Shown piece after piece: positions 36,026-44,593 of a stretch of 64,000 nucleotides of DNA. The position numbers and the translations under genes are program-made. Positions within the stretch are counted from its first letter, which is position 1. Each line of letters begins with the position of its first letter. This stretch comes from Mycobacterium sp. (GTDB lineage Bacteria > Actinomycetota > Actinomycetes > Mycobacteriales > Mycobacteriaceae). Under the pieces are notes generated by a model that was given only the letters and a program-made list of their open reading frames with translations, was not told the origin of the DNA and made no database searches. The stretch spans positions 62,001 through 126,000 of the forward strand of contig JAKFVT010000063.1 in NCBI GenBank assembly GCA_021732005.1, given 5' to 3'.

Positions 36026-37072
36026 TCAGAGCGCGATCTCGACGTCACCGACAGGGACGGACACGCAGATCTGCACGTCCTCCTCGTCGGCGGTGGAGAC
36101 CGCTCCGGTGGTCAGGTTGCGCACGGCGCCGCGATGCTTGCGGCGGGTGCAGGTGTGGCAGATGCCCATTCGGCATCCACTGGTCGGGTTCAGGCCGGCG
36201 CCCTCGGCCTGGTCCAGGAGGGGACGCCCGTCGTCTTGCGCGTCGATTCCGCTGTCCCGGAAACTGATTCGGCCACCCGACGGGGCGTCGGGCACCACGA
36301 ACGGCACCGGGACGAAGCTCTCCGAGTATGCGTTCGGGCAGTGTTCGCGCACCGCCTCGACCAGTGCGGGCGGCCCGCACACGTAGACGGCGTCGGGATC
36401 GGGCATCGCGACCTGAAGGTGCTCAGGCCCGAAGCGTCCGTCGAGCTCGCCGCCCGGTGCGCGGGTGTAGCCGTGCAGCACCCGGATACCGGTCGCGGCC
36501 AATTCGGCTCGGTAGCAGGCCTCGTCCGGGGTGCGGGCGTAGTGGACGAAGGCGATCTCGCCGTCGAAGCCTTCGGCCTGCAGAGTGCGCAGCATGGACA
36601 TCACCGGGGTGATGCCGCTGCCCCCGGAGACGAACAGGATGCGGCGGGGCCTTGCCTCGGGTAGCACGAAGTCGCCGGCCGGGTCGGACAGGTCGACCAC
36701 CATGCCGGGGCGGGCGTGCCGGTAGAGGTGGTTGGACACCAGGCCGCCGTCGTGGGATCCGATCGTCAATTCGATCAGCGGGGACCCCTCGGCGCTGGCC
36801 GGTGAGTAGCAGCGGGTGTGGCGACGGCCGTCGATCTCCACCGTCAGGTTCAGGTGCTGGCCGGCGCGGTAGCCGGTGACAGCCGCGTTGGGGTCGAGGA
36901 GCAGGGTGACGCTGCGCGGCGTGGAGCGGCGTACGTCGACCACCCTGGCCCGGGCGTCGGAGGTCCAAATCGGGTCCACCAGCTCGGTGTAGCGGTCGAC
37001 GCCATGCGGACCGGTGAGCAGATCGACCAGCGGTGAGCGAAGCACCTTTGCGGTCAAAGTTTGAGTGAACAT
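36026..37072 (-). CDS. Ferredoxin reductase, desaturase electron donor
   Basis: A 348-residue flavodoxin-reductase-like protein. The FAD motif is RCYSPAS, the NAD(P) part is ILFVSGGSGITPVMSML and VYVCGPPALVEAV. A C-terminal plant-type [2Fe-2S] domain has cysteines in SGCRMGICHTCTRRKHRGAV and ICVSVPVG. It resembles Rv3230c, which passes electrons to DesA3. The ATG at 37072 lies inside a 20-bp palindrome, so repressor binding would cover the start. The desaturase follows after 16 bp. Confidence 0.9.
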   Translation of the reverse strand: MFTQTLTAKVLRSPLVDLLTGPHGVDRYTELVDPIWTSDARARVVDVRRSTPRSVTLLLDPNAAVTGYRAGQHLNLTVEIDGRRHTRCYSPASAEGSPLIELTIGSHDGGLVSNHLYRHARPGMVVDLSDPAGDFVLPEARPRRILFVSGGSGITPVMSMLRTLQAEGFDGEIAFVHYARTPDEACYRAELAATGIRVLHGYTRAPGGELDGRFGPEHLQVAMPDPDAVYVCGPPALVEAVREHCPNAYSESFVPVPFVVPDAPSGGRISFRDSGIDAQDDGRPLLDQAEGAGLNPTSGCRMGICHTCTRRKHRGAVRNLTTGAVSTADEEDVQICVSVPVGDVEIAL

Positions 37073-37082
37073 GTGTACACTC
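37063..37082. promoter_or_regulatory. DesT-like palindrome over the reductase start
   Basis: GAGTGAACATGTGTACACTC is a near-perfect 20-bp inverted repeat. It resembles the operator recalled for Pseudomonas DesT, a TetR regulator of a reductase/desaturase pair. It lies over the ATG of the reductase gene and 61 bp before the TetR start. Confidence 0.6.
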
Positions 37083-37132
37083 TGCGTTGTGAAAGTGCAC
37101 GTCGTCAAGGAATCGGACCTGTCTGTGGTAGG

Positions 37133-37148
37133 GTTCACACCAGTGAAC
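37133..37148 (+). promoter_or_regulatory. Second inverted repeat at the TetR start
   Basis: GTTCAC-ACCA-GTGAAC overlaps the GTG at 37143. A TAGGGT -10-like box at 37127-37132 precedes it, so the TetR message may be leaderless and autorepressed. Confidence 0.5.
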
Positions 37149-37844
37149 AGTCGTACGCCCACCTCACGTCGCGAGCGTTCAGGGAAGTCCCGCTCCCGCG
37201 AAACACCCTCGCGGGAAGAGCGCAAAGAAGCCACCCGCCGGGCCATCATCGCGGCCGCGCTGAAGCTCCTCGACGAGCGCAGCTTCAGCGGTCTGAGCCT
37301 GCGTGAAGTCACCCGTGAAGCCGGGATCGTGCCTGCCGCGTTCTACCGCCATTTCGAGTCGATGGACGCCCTCGGCCTGGTGCTCATCGACGAGTCGTTC
37401 CGCACCCTGCGCGAGATGCTGCGCAGCGCCCGCGCGGGCAAGCTGGACCCGAACCGCGTCATCGAGTCGACGGTCGACATCCTGGTCGCCGGGGTGGCCG
37501 AGCAGCGCGAGCACTGGCGGTTCATCGGTCGAGAACGCTCCAGTGGTGTGACGGTGCTGCGCTACGCGATCCGCACCGAGATCCGGCTGATCACCTCGGA
37601 GCTGGCCACCGACCTCGCGCGGTTCCCCGGGCTCAACGAGTGGAGCACCGAGGACCTCAACATCCTGGCCAGCCTGTTCGTGAACTCGATGATCATCATC
37701 GCCGAGGCCATCGAGGACGCCCACGACGCGGCCGCGCTCGACGAGATCAAGCGCACCGCGGTCAAGCAACTGCGGATGATCACGATCGGCGTCAATGCCT
37801 GGGAGCCTGCGCCGGTCATCGACGAGGATGAGCCGGCCGAGTAG
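37143..37844 (+). CDS. TetR-family regulator of the first desaturase operon
   Basis: A 233-residue TetR protein. A basic N-terminal stretch (TPTSRRERSGKSRSRETPSREERKEATRR) precedes the helix-turn-helix FSGLSLREVTREAGIVPAAFYRHFESMDAL, and a long helical ligand domain follows. It is divergent from a reductase-desaturase operon, as DesT is in Pseudomonas, where the ligand is acyl-CoA. I use GTG 37143 because a -10-like box and palindrome lie just upstream. An in-frame ATG at 37065 would run back over the operator. Confidence 0.84.
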   Translation: MNSRTPTSRRERSGKSRSRETPSREERKEATRRAIIAAALKLLDERSFSGLSLREVTREAGIVPAAFYRHFESMDALGLVLIDESFRTLREMLRSARAGKLDPNRVIESTVDILVAGVAEQREHWRFIGRERSSGVTVLRYAIRTEIRLITSELATDLARFPGLNEWSTEDLNILASLFVNSMIIIAEAIEDAHDAAALDEIKRTAVKQLRMITIGVNAWEPAPVIDEDEPAE

Positions 37845-37880
37845 AGCGGCCGCCGGCCAAAACCGGGTACACCACCTCTC

Positions 37881-38546
37881 ATGGCCAAGCCCGCAGTGCT
37901 CTTCGACATCGACGGCACACTCGTCGACTCGAATTACCTCCACGTCCACGCCTGGCAGCAGGCCTTCCATGAGGTCGGCCTGCCGGTTCAGGCCTGGCAT
38001 GTCCACCGCTCGATCGGCATGGACGGGTCCACCTTGGTCGAGGAGCTGTCCAACGGCGCCGACGACGATGTGCAGAAGCGGCTCAAGGACTCTCACACCC
38101 GCCACTACGAGGCCGGCGCCGACCTGCTGACCGCGTTGCCCGGGGCGCGCGAACTCCTGCAGCGGGTTGCCGACCTGGGCCTTCAGGTGGTGCTGGCGAC
38201 CTCTGCGCCGGAGAACGAACTGGCGATGTTGCGCAAGACGCTCGACTGCGACGACCTCGTGTCGGCCATCACCTCGTCCGAAGACGTCGAGGAGGCAAAG
38301 CCCCGGCCGGACATCGTCAACGTCGCACTGGAGAAGGCCGGGGTATCCGCGCGGCAGGCGGTGTTCATCGGCGACACCGTCTGGGACGTCGAGGCCAGCG
38401 CCCGCGCCGGGGTGCCGTGCATTGCGGTGCTGTCCGGCGGCGTGGGTCGAGGTGAACTCGAAAACGCCGGAGCGGCAGCCATATTCAATGATGCGCAGGA
38501 GTTGCTCGACAACCTCGACGGTTCACCGATCGCTGCCTTGCTCTGA
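37881..38546 (+). CDS. HAD-family phosphatase (beta-PGM-like)
   Basis: A 221-residue haloacid dehalogenase hydrolase. The motifs are FDIDGTLVDSN (nucleophile Asp9, acid Asp11), VLATSAPENE, KPRPDIVNVAL and FIGDTVWDVEASARAG. A helical cap lies between the first two. It probably removes phosphate from a small sugar phosphate or glycolate phosphate; the substrate is unknown. ATG 37881 is the only plausible start. It stands 36 bp after the TetR gene. Confidence 0.88.
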   Translation: MAKPAVLFDIDGTLVDSNYLHVHAWQQAFHEVGLPVQAWHVHRSIGMDGSTLVEELSNGADDDVQKRLKDSHTRHYEAGADLLTALPGARELLQRVADLGLQVVLATSAPENELAMLRKTLDCDDLVSAITSSEDVEEAKPRPDIVNVALEKAGVSARQAVFIGDTVWDVEASARAGVPCIAVLSGGVGRGELENAGAAAIFNDAQELLDNLDGSPIAALL

Positions 38547-38658
38547 GGTGGGGTTTTGCCCTATCCACAGCCGGGTAGAGACTGCCCATGACCCAGGCGG
38601 CGCAACAGCCGAAACGGGCCACTGCGTTACGTCCGGGACACGAAAGGCAGGTCAGCAC

Positions 38659-39084
38659 ATGAGCAGCGACGAATTGCTGAACCGTCGGCCCGAGGGCGTC
38701 GACGACGACACCGTCGAAGCGGTCGGATCGCTGTCCGAGGCGCTGGAGTACGTGGAGCGCGCCCGCGGCCATCTGTACTCCTTCCACCAGCTCATGGGCC
38801 ACGCCGACCTGCTGCTCGGCGAGGCCTGCGACAAGCTGCGCGACGCCGGTCACGCCGACATCGCCGATCGCCTGACCGAGGACATGGTCGGCCGCAATGT
38901 GGTCCATGGCCGCTGGACCTTCCAGGTCGTCGAAGAGTTCGACGACGGCTACTGGTCAGTGCTGCGCGAACACGAGCGTGGTGTGCGTGATCAGCTGATG
39001 GACGGGCATCGCCACGTGTTCGAAGCCGAGATGAAGGAGCGGCGCCGGACCAGCGGCCGGCCCGGCCACGAAGCAACTCCGTAA
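38659..39084 (+). CDS. Conserved helical protein, unknown function
   Basis: A 141-residue acidic, all-helical protein with many histidines (YSFHQLMGHADLLLGEACDKLRDAGHADIADRL, NVVHGRWTFQ, DGHRHVFEAEMKERRR). It has no signal peptide or membrane segment. I do not recognise a named domain; the His/Glu spacing recalls four-helix bundles but no metal site is certain. ATG 38659 follows an AAAGGCAG stretch. It lies between the HAD and debranching-enzyme genes, both in the same direction. Confidence 0.72.
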   Translation: MSSDELLNRRPEGVDDDTVEAVGSLSEALEYVERARGHLYSFHQLMGHADLLLGEACDKLRDAGHADIADRLTEDMVGRNVVHGRWTFQVVEEFDDGYWSVLREHERGVRDQLMDGHRHVFEAEMKERRRTSGRPGHEATP

Positions 39085-39185
39085 CGTCAATTGTCACCCC
39101 TGTCACAAACCTGTTCTGACTGATTTGGCGCGACCCTTTCCGGGGTACCCGCCACAGTCCACCCCGCCTATCTAGGGAGTCCCAC

Positions 39186-41315
39186 GTGACCAACGCTGCT
39201 ACTGAGGTATGGCCCGGTAAGGCCTACCCCTTGGGCGCCTCCTACGACGGCTCGGGCACCAACTTCGCGGTGTTCTCCGAAGTGGCCGAGCGGGTGGAGC
39301 TGTGCCTGTTCGAAGAGGACGGTGCCGAGACGCGTATCGCGCTGCCGGAAGTGGACGGATTCGTCTGGCACGGGTTCCTGCCGGGCGTCGAACCCGGCCA
39401 GCGCTACGGCTACCGGGTGCACGGCCCGCACGATCCCGCCGAAGGGCACCGCTGCAATCCCAACAAGCTGCTGCTGGACCCGTACGCCAAAGCAATCGAC
39501 GGCCATTTCGACTGGAACCAGTCGCTGTTCGGCTACAACTTCGGCGACCCCGACAGCCGCAATGACGACGACTCGGCCGCGAGCATGCCCAAGTCGGTCG
39601 TCATCAACCCTTACTTCGACTGGGGCGTCGACCGGCCACCGCAGCGCGAATACGCCGACAGCGTCATCTACGAGGCGCACGTCAAAGGCCTGACGCAAAC
39701 CCATCCCGACATTCCGGACACCATTCGCGGAACGTACTCGGCGATCTCGCACCCGGCGATCATCGACCACCTCAAGGCCATCGGCGCCACGGCCATCGAG
39801 TTGATGCCGGTGCACCACTTCGCCAATGACTCCACTCTGATCGACAAAGGCCTGTCGAACTACTGGGGCTACAACACAATTGGGTTCTTCGCTCCGGACA
39901 GCAAGTACTCGGCAAGTGCGACGCCGGGTGGTCAGGTGCAGGAGTTCAAGGCGATGGTGCGGGCTCTGCACGAAGCCGGCATCGAGGTGATTCTCGATGT
40001 GGTCTACAACCACACCGCAGAAGGCAACCACATGGGCCCCACGCTGTCCTTCCGCGGTATCGACAACGCCGCCTACTACCGACTCGTCGATGACGACAAG
40101 CAGTACTACATGGACTACACGGGAACGGGCAACAGCCTCAACGTCGGGCACCCGCACTCGTTGCAGCTGATCATGGATTCGCTGCGGTACTGGGTGACCG
40201 AGATGCACGTGGACGGCTTCCGCTTCGACCTCGCCTCCACGCTGGCCCGCGAGTTCTACGACGTTGATCGCCTGAGCGCGTTTTTCGAACTCGTGCAACA
40301 AGATCCGACCGTCAGCCAGGTGAAGCTGATCGCCGAGCCGTGGGATGTCGGCCCCGGCGGTTATCAGGTGGGCAACTTCCCGCCCCAGTGGACGGAGTGG
40401 AACGGCAAGTTCCGCGACACCGTCCGCGATTTCTGGCGCGGCGAAGATGCCAGTCTGGGTGAGTTCGCCTCCCGGCTGACCGGCTCGGCCGACCTCTACG
40501 AGCACACCGCACGCCGGCCGGTCGCATCGATCAACTTCGTCACCGCCCACGACGGCTTCACGTTGCGAGACCTGGTGTCCTACAACGAGAAACACAACGA
40601 GGCCAACGGCGAGGACAACAACGACGGCGAGAGCAACAACAACTCGTGGAACTGCGGCGCGGAGGGTCCGACTGACGATCCGGATATCAATGATCTGCGG
40701 AATCGGCAGCAGCGCAACCTGATTGCCACCACCATCCTGTCCCAAGGCGTTCCGATGATCTGCCACGGCGACGAGCTGGGCCGCACCCAGGGCGGCAACA
40801 ACAACGGGTACTGCCAGGACAACGAGATCACCTGGATCGACTGGGATTCGGCCGACGACGAGCTGCGGGAATTCACGGCGTCGGTGTCGGCACTGCGCGC
40901 GGCCCATCCGGTGTTCCGCCGCCGGCGGTTCTTCAACGGCCGACCCGTGCGGCGCCGGGGCAGCGAAGGCCTGCCGGACATCTCCTGGTTCCGCCCGGAC
41001 GGGTCGGAGATGAACGACGAGGATTGGGACTCGGGCTTCGGCAAGTCGGTGGCCGTGTATCTCAACGGCCACGGCATACCCGATCTCGATGCGCGCGGGC
41101 AGCGCGTCTCCGACGACTCGTTCGTGCTGTGTTTCAACGCCCACCACGAACCGATCGAATTCGTTCTCCCACCGGCCGAGTTTGGTAAGGCTTGGCAACC
41201 TGTCGTCGACACCGCCGCGGGGGCCGGTGAGATCGAGGAAGCGACTGTGGCGAAAGCGTCCACACCGGTGCGAGTCGAGTCCCGTTCGATGGTCGTGCTG
41301 CGCGCAGCGGAATAG
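39186..41315 (+). CDS. glgX: Glycogen debranching enzyme GlgX/TreX
   Basis: A 709-residue GH13 enzyme. An N-terminal CBM48 domain (about 10-110) is followed by the barrel with catalytic motifs DVVYNHT, DGFRFDLAS (nucleophile Asp), LIAEPWD (acid Glu) and NFVTAHDGFT, then a C-terminal beta domain. It hydrolyses alpha-1,6 branches in glycogen and trims outer chains for the TreY/TreZ trehalose route. Those partners, often adjacent in mycobacteria, are not here. GTG 39186 is used. A stem-loop follows the stop by about 12 bp. Confidence 0.94.
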   Translation: MTNAATEVWPGKAYPLGASYDGSGTNFAVFSEVAERVELCLFEEDGAETRIALPEVDGFVWHGFLPGVEPGQRYGYRVHGPHDPAEGHRCNPNKLLLDPYAKAIDGHFDWNQSLFGYNFGDPDSRNDDDSAASMPKSVVINPYFDWGVDRPPQREYADSVIYEAHVKGLTQTHPDIPDTIRGTYSAISHPAIIDHLKAIGATAIELMPVHHFANDSTLIDKGLSNYWGYNTIGFFAPDSKYSASATPGGQVQEFKAMVRALHEAGIEVILDVVYNHTAEGNHMGPTLSFRGIDNAAYYRLVDDDKQYYMDYTGTGNSLNVGHPHSLQLIMDSLRYWVTEMHVDGFRFDLASTLAREFYDVDRLSAFFELVQQDPTVSQVKLIAEPWDVGPGGYQVGNFPPQWTEWNGKFRDTVRDFWRGEDASLGEFASRLTGSADLYEHTARRPVASINFVTAHDGFTLRDLVSYNEKHNEANGEDNNDGESNNNSWNCGAEGPTDDPDINDLRNRQQRNLIATTILSQGVPMICHGDELGRTQGGNNNGYCQDNEITWIDWDSADDELREFTASVSALRAAHPVFRRRRFFNGRPVRRRGSEGLPDISWFRPDGSEMNDEDWDSGFGKSVAVYLNGHGIPDLDARGQRVSDDSFVLCFNAHHEPIEFVLPPAEFGKAWQPVVDTAAGAGEIEEATVAKASTPVRVESRSMVVLRAAE

Positions 41316-41326
41316 GAAAAGCGAAC

Positions 41327-41370
41327 GGGCCATGGCCGATCCCCTCCCCTCCGGGGGACCGCCATGGCCC
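41327..41370 (+). terminator. Stem-loop after glgX
   Basis: GGGCCATGGC (41327-41336) pairs perfectly with 41361-41370, with a smaller CCC/GGG stem possible inside the loop. No T-tract follows, as is common in mycobacteria. The rest of the gap to 41537 is somewhat AT-richer and shows no gene. Confidence 0.65.
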
Positions 41371-41537
41371 GCAGCAGCGCTGGCCCGATTATCACAATCT
41401 CCGAACGCGCGATGCGTAGTTTTCGCCAACTTGAATTCAAGATTTTCCGGCACTCAGCAAACGTTCAGATCAGATCGTCGCGGACGTCAATTCGGCATGA
41501 CGCGAGCCGATTACACCTGCCGGCGTCGCCGGTGCCG

Positions 41538-41861
41538 TCAGTCCACGACGGGATAGAGCGAGTCACCGTCTTCGGGCGTGCCGCTGACCTGGCCGCGGTG
41601 CGCACGGTCCGGGGCGGTGTCGTCGGGTTCGACGTCGGCGATCACGTCGGGCTCTTCTTCGCTGAGCCGGGCGTCCAGCGACTCGCCCTCGCGTTCCTCC
41701 CGCGCTGTGATGCCGAACTTGGTTGCCCCACTCCAGCCTTCGGGCGGGTCCACCACGTCGTCGCCGTCGTTGTTGCGCACCTCGTCGGAGTCGAGCGACT
41801 CGGCGCCGCTCAGAGTGTCGCCGGGGCCGCCTTCATCTGCGAAGTCCATTGGATTCGTCAT
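41538..41861 (-). CDS. DUF5709-like acidic protein
   Basis: A 107-residue highly acidic protein with the conserved stretch GWSGATKFGITAREEREGESLDARLSEEEPDV seen in actinobacterial DUF5709 proteins. It is probably largely disordered. No enzyme motif or membrane segment is present. Function is unknown. It is transcribed opposite glgX and lies 46 bp after the start-distal end of the GNAT-gene region. Confidence 0.78.
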   Translation of the reverse strand: MTNPMDFADEGGPGDTLSGAESLDSDEVRNNDGDDVVDPPEGWSGATKFGITAREEREGESLDARLSEEEPDVIADVEPDDTAPDRAHRGQVSGTPEDGDSLYPVVD

Positions 41862-41907
41862 GCCGACGGGCTGCCCTGCCGTCGAGGTGGTTAACCCGTC
41901 CGCGCCG

Positions 41908-42516
41908 TCATCGCGATGCGCGCCACATCGGCCACAACGATGGCCCGCCCTCGGGCAGCGTGATCTCCCCGGTCACCTCGAACCCGAACCGTTGGTAGTA
42001 CGGAATGTTGTCGGGGTTGCTGGACTCGAGGTAGGCAGGGGCGTATTCGGCGTCGCAGCGATCCAGCCGCGAGCACATCAGCGCGTGGCCGAACCCGCCG
42101 CCGCGCACGCTGGGGTCGCTGCCGATGACACCCAGGTACCAGTGCGGCTCCTCCGGATGATGCTCTTTCATCAGGTCGGTCACCGCCCGCCCGGCAGCCA
42201 GCCGGCCCCGGAACGCGCGGAGGACGCCGGGCAGCATCGCCAGCTGCTCGCGCGGCGACTGCTGCCACCGGCCTGGCGGATCCCACAGCGCGGCCGCCGC
42301 GATCCCGTCGTCGGCCACCGCCACCTCGGTGCCGCGACCGGCCATGAAGTGGTGGCGGGTCAGTGCGCTGAACATTCCGGGCAGTGCAGCCTTGCGCCGC
42401 TCGGCGTCGGGTTGCACCCATGCCATCACCGGGTCGTCGTGAAACGCCCGGCCCAGGACCCGCGCCAAAGCCGGGATGTCAGCCTTGCGGGCGGGACGGA
42501 CGTCGATGGGCACCAC
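41908..42516 (-). CDS. GNAT-family N-acetyltransferase
   Basis: A 202-residue GNAT protein with the acetyl-CoA region HWYLGVIGSDPSVRGGGFGHALM and the C-terminal YLESSNPDNIPYYQRFGFEVTGEITLPEGGP. It would transfer an acetyl group to an amine; the acceptor is unknown. Two GTG codons lie at the start (42516 and 42513) and either could be used. It follows the SDR gene by 6 bp on the same strand. Confidence 0.85.
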   Translation of the reverse strand: MVPIDVRPARKADIPALARVLGRAFHDDPVMAWVQPDAERRKAALPGMFSALTRHHFMAGRGTEVAVADDGIAAAALWDPPGRWQQSPREQLAMLPGVLRAFRGRLAAGRAVTDLMKEHHPEEPHWYLGVIGSDPSVRGGGFGHALMCSRLDRCDAEYAPAYLESSNPDNIPYYQRFGFEVTGEITLPEGGPSLWPMWRASR

Positions 42517-42522
42517 TGCAGG

Positions 42523-43407
42523 CTAGTCACCCAAATTAAGCGTGGCCTGTCGCTGAGACCACTCCCACAACCGGGCGGCCTGCTCGGGGTCGACCGCCCA
42601 GGGCGCGTACCCGCCCTCGACACCGTCGACCATCGCATCGGCGACGTGGCAGTCCTCGAGATACAGACCGCCCCGCCCGTCGAGTTCGGGGCTGGTGGCC
42701 GCCCACACCGTGGTCGCCGCTCCGTGTTCGACGTCGGTCACCTCGAGGTTGGCCAGCGTGCCGCCCGCACTGAAATCGTCGCGGGTCATATGCCGGGCCA
42801 GATCGGTGAACACCACCCCGGGATGCACGGCGAACGAATGCACGCCTCGCGGTCCCCAGCGCCGTTCCGATTCGACGGTGAACAGCACATTGGCGGTCTT
42901 GCTCTGCCCGTACGCCTGCCACTTGTCGTAGGCGCTCTCGTCGTCGTAGTTCGGGTCCTCCCAACGGATCCCGCCGAGCTGGTGTCCGCGGCTGCTGAGG
43001 TTGACGATGCGCGTGCTGTCCATGAAGCGGTCGGCCAGTCCGGTGGTGAACACGAAGTGGCCGAGGTGGTTGGTGCCGAGCTGCATTTCGTAGCCCTGCA
43101 CAGTGCGGGTCAGTGGCGGGGCCATCACCCCGGCGTTGTTGATGAGCACGTCGATACGGTCGTGACGAGCGATGATCGCCTCGGCCGCGGCGCGCGCCGA
43201 GCGCAGATCGCCGAGTTCGAGGTGCACGGTCTCGCAGTCGATCACCGAGCGGGTCTTTTCCAGATCGCGTACCGCCGCGACGATCTCGGCGCCGGCGGCC
43301 TGCATGGCGCGGGCGGTCTGCAACCCGAGCCCAGTGGAGGCCCCGGTGATGACGGCGGTGCGGCCGGTCAGGTCGACACCGGAGAGCACCTCGGCCGTGG
43401 TGGTCAT
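42523..43407 (-). CDS. Short-chain dehydrogenase/reductase
   Basis: A 294-residue classical SDR of the retinol-dehydrogenase-like type. The cofactor motif is TGASTGLGLQTA, then NNAGVM, the catalytic serine region IVNLSSRG and AYGQSKTANVLF with Tyr and Lys. The substrate is unknown. The ATG overlaps the stop of the enoyl-CoA hydratase gene by four bases, so the two are one translational unit and may act on the same acyl or steroid-like substrate. Confidence 0.88.
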   Translation of the reverse strand: MTTTAEVLSGVDLTGRTAVITGASTGLGLQTARAMQAAGAEIVAAVRDLEKTRSVIDCETVHLELGDLRSARAAAEAIIARHDRIDVLINNAGVMAPPLTRTVQGYEMQLGTNHLGHFVFTTGLADRFMDSTRIVNLSSRGHQLGGIRWEDPNYDDESAYDKWQAYGQSKTANVLFTVESERRWGPRGVHSFAVHPGVVFTDLARHMTRDDFSAGGTLANLEVTDVEHGAATTVWAATSPELDGRGGLYLEDCHVADAMVDGVEGGYAPWAVDPEQAARLWEWSQRQATLNLGD

Positions 43408-44207
43408 GCGGGGTCTCCCGTCTCGCCGGCTGTGGACCGCCACACCGGGGGCCGGTTCTCCCGCCAGGCGGCCGGACCCTCGGCCGCGTCCGGGCCGCCC
43501 ATCAATTTCAGGTGCACCGTAGTCTCCTCGTCGGCCACCGCGTCAATGTCGGTCTCGGTCCACAGCAGCCGCTTGCTGTATGCCACCGAGGCCGGGTTGG
43601 CGGCCAGCGCCACATCGCGGGCCAGTTCCAGCGCGGCGGGCAGCACCTCGCCCGCGGGCAGCGCCCGGCTGGCGATGCCCAGGTTGGCCGCCTCCCGGCC
43701 GGTGAAGGTGCGGCCGGTGAGCAGGATGTCGGCGGCCACGGCCAGGCCAACGGCGCGTTTGAGGGTGGCGTGCACCGCGCAGTCGCCGATCATGCCGCGG
43801 CGCACCTGCGGGATCGCGAGCTTGGCGTCCTCGGCGACCAGCCGGATGTCGCACTGCAGCGCCAGGGTCAGCCCGATGCCGATCGCGGGGCCGTTGATCG
43901 CAGCGATCACCAGCTTGCGCACCCGCCAGGCGGGCGGCTGGATGGGCGAGGCGTTGAAGCCCTCATCGGGGGCGTCGAACGCGGCCGCGGCGGCTGTCAT
44001 ATCGGCCCCGGCACAGAACGCCCGGCCGGCACCGGTGACCACCACCGCACGGACGGCATCGTCGGCGTCGCACCGGCGATAGGCCTGGCCGAGTTGGCGG
44101 GCGGTGTCGGCGGAGAACGCGTTGAGCCGTTCCGGCCCGTCCAGCGTGATCAGGGCGACGCCGGAGTCGTCGACGTCGAGGGCGACTGTCGTGGCGTCGT
44201 TGCTCAC
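43404..44207 (-). CDS. Enoyl-CoA hydratase/isomerase
   Basis: A 267-residue crotonase-fold protein. The oxyanion-hole segments are GRAFCAGADMTA and AINGPAIGIGLTLALQCDIRLVAEDAKLAIPQVRRGMIGD. The glutamate usual for hydratases is not clearly conserved in the second site, so the exact reaction is open. GTG 44207 begins VSNDATTVALD. It is first in an operon with the SDR gene. A CsoR-like operator lies about 140 bp upstream. Confidence 0.87.
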   Translation of the reverse strand: MSNDATTVALDVDDSGVALITLDGPERLNAFSADTARQLGQAYRRCDADDAVRAVVVTGAGRAFCAGADMTAAAAAFDAPDEGFNASPIQPPAWRVRKLVIAAINGPAIGIGLTLALQCDIRLVAEDAKLAIPQVRRGMIGDCAVHATLKRAVGLAVAADILLTGRTFTGREAANLGIASRALPAGEVLPAALELARDVALAANPASVAYSKRLLWTETDIDAVADEETTVHLKLMGGPDAAEGPAAWRENRPPVWRSTAGETGDPA

Positions 44208-44348
44208 GCGGCGATCCTGACATATCCGCGCGACAGTCCCGCGAGGCGAGTCATTCGCCACCGCGGCTGGGGACAAATGTCCCTCGCTACCGGTGACTGC
44301 GGACTGTGACCACACGTGATGTCACCGACATACCGTCGATTTATCTGG

Positions 44349-44366
44349 GATACCACACGGGGTATC
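44349..44366. promoter_or_regulatory. CsoR/CstR-like operator 3
   Basis: GATACCACACGGGGTATC differs from operator 1 at 4666 by a single base and is flanked by G and C that extend the palindrome to 20 bp. No copper or sulfur gene is adjacent. The nearest start on the minus strand is the enoyl-CoA hydratase at 44207. Confidence 0.6.
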
Positions 44367-44593
44367 CGGGGACCGGAGGGGCTCACCAGTACAGGCATCG
44401 AAGCACCGCGTCTGCGCGGCGGGTGTGCAGGTACGTGAGCAGCGGCGGGGCGGCGACGGTCGCGGCGCAGGCGGCACGGGTGGCGACGGCGCGAGGGGTG
44501 CCGCCGGCGACACCGGCAACGGTGGCCATGGGGGCCTGCCGCCTCGACCGCGCACGCTGCCCCGTCGGCTCCGCCAACGAGGCCCGGTTGCTG
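44367..44593. other. Gap with PGRS-like GGX-coding tract, no clear gene
   Basis: The gap from 44208 to 44593 has no convincing gene. In one plus-strand frame, 44445-44540 would encode a glycine-rich series (GGTGGDGARGAAGDTGNGGHGG) like the GGX repeats of PE_PGRS proteins. The frame has no PE domain and runs into the NRAMP gene end. It may be a remnant or chance G/C bias. Confidence 0.4.

Noticed and set aside
39168..41453. A 761-residue open frame on the minus strand opposite glgX
   Set aside because: It is a shadow of the GH13 gene caused by high third-position GC; glgX has all catalytic motifs and the opposite frame has low-complexity composition.
41578..44082. An 834-residue open frame on the plus strand
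   Set aside because: It runs across four well-supported minus-strand genes (DUF5709, GNAT, SDR, hydratase) and shows no domain.
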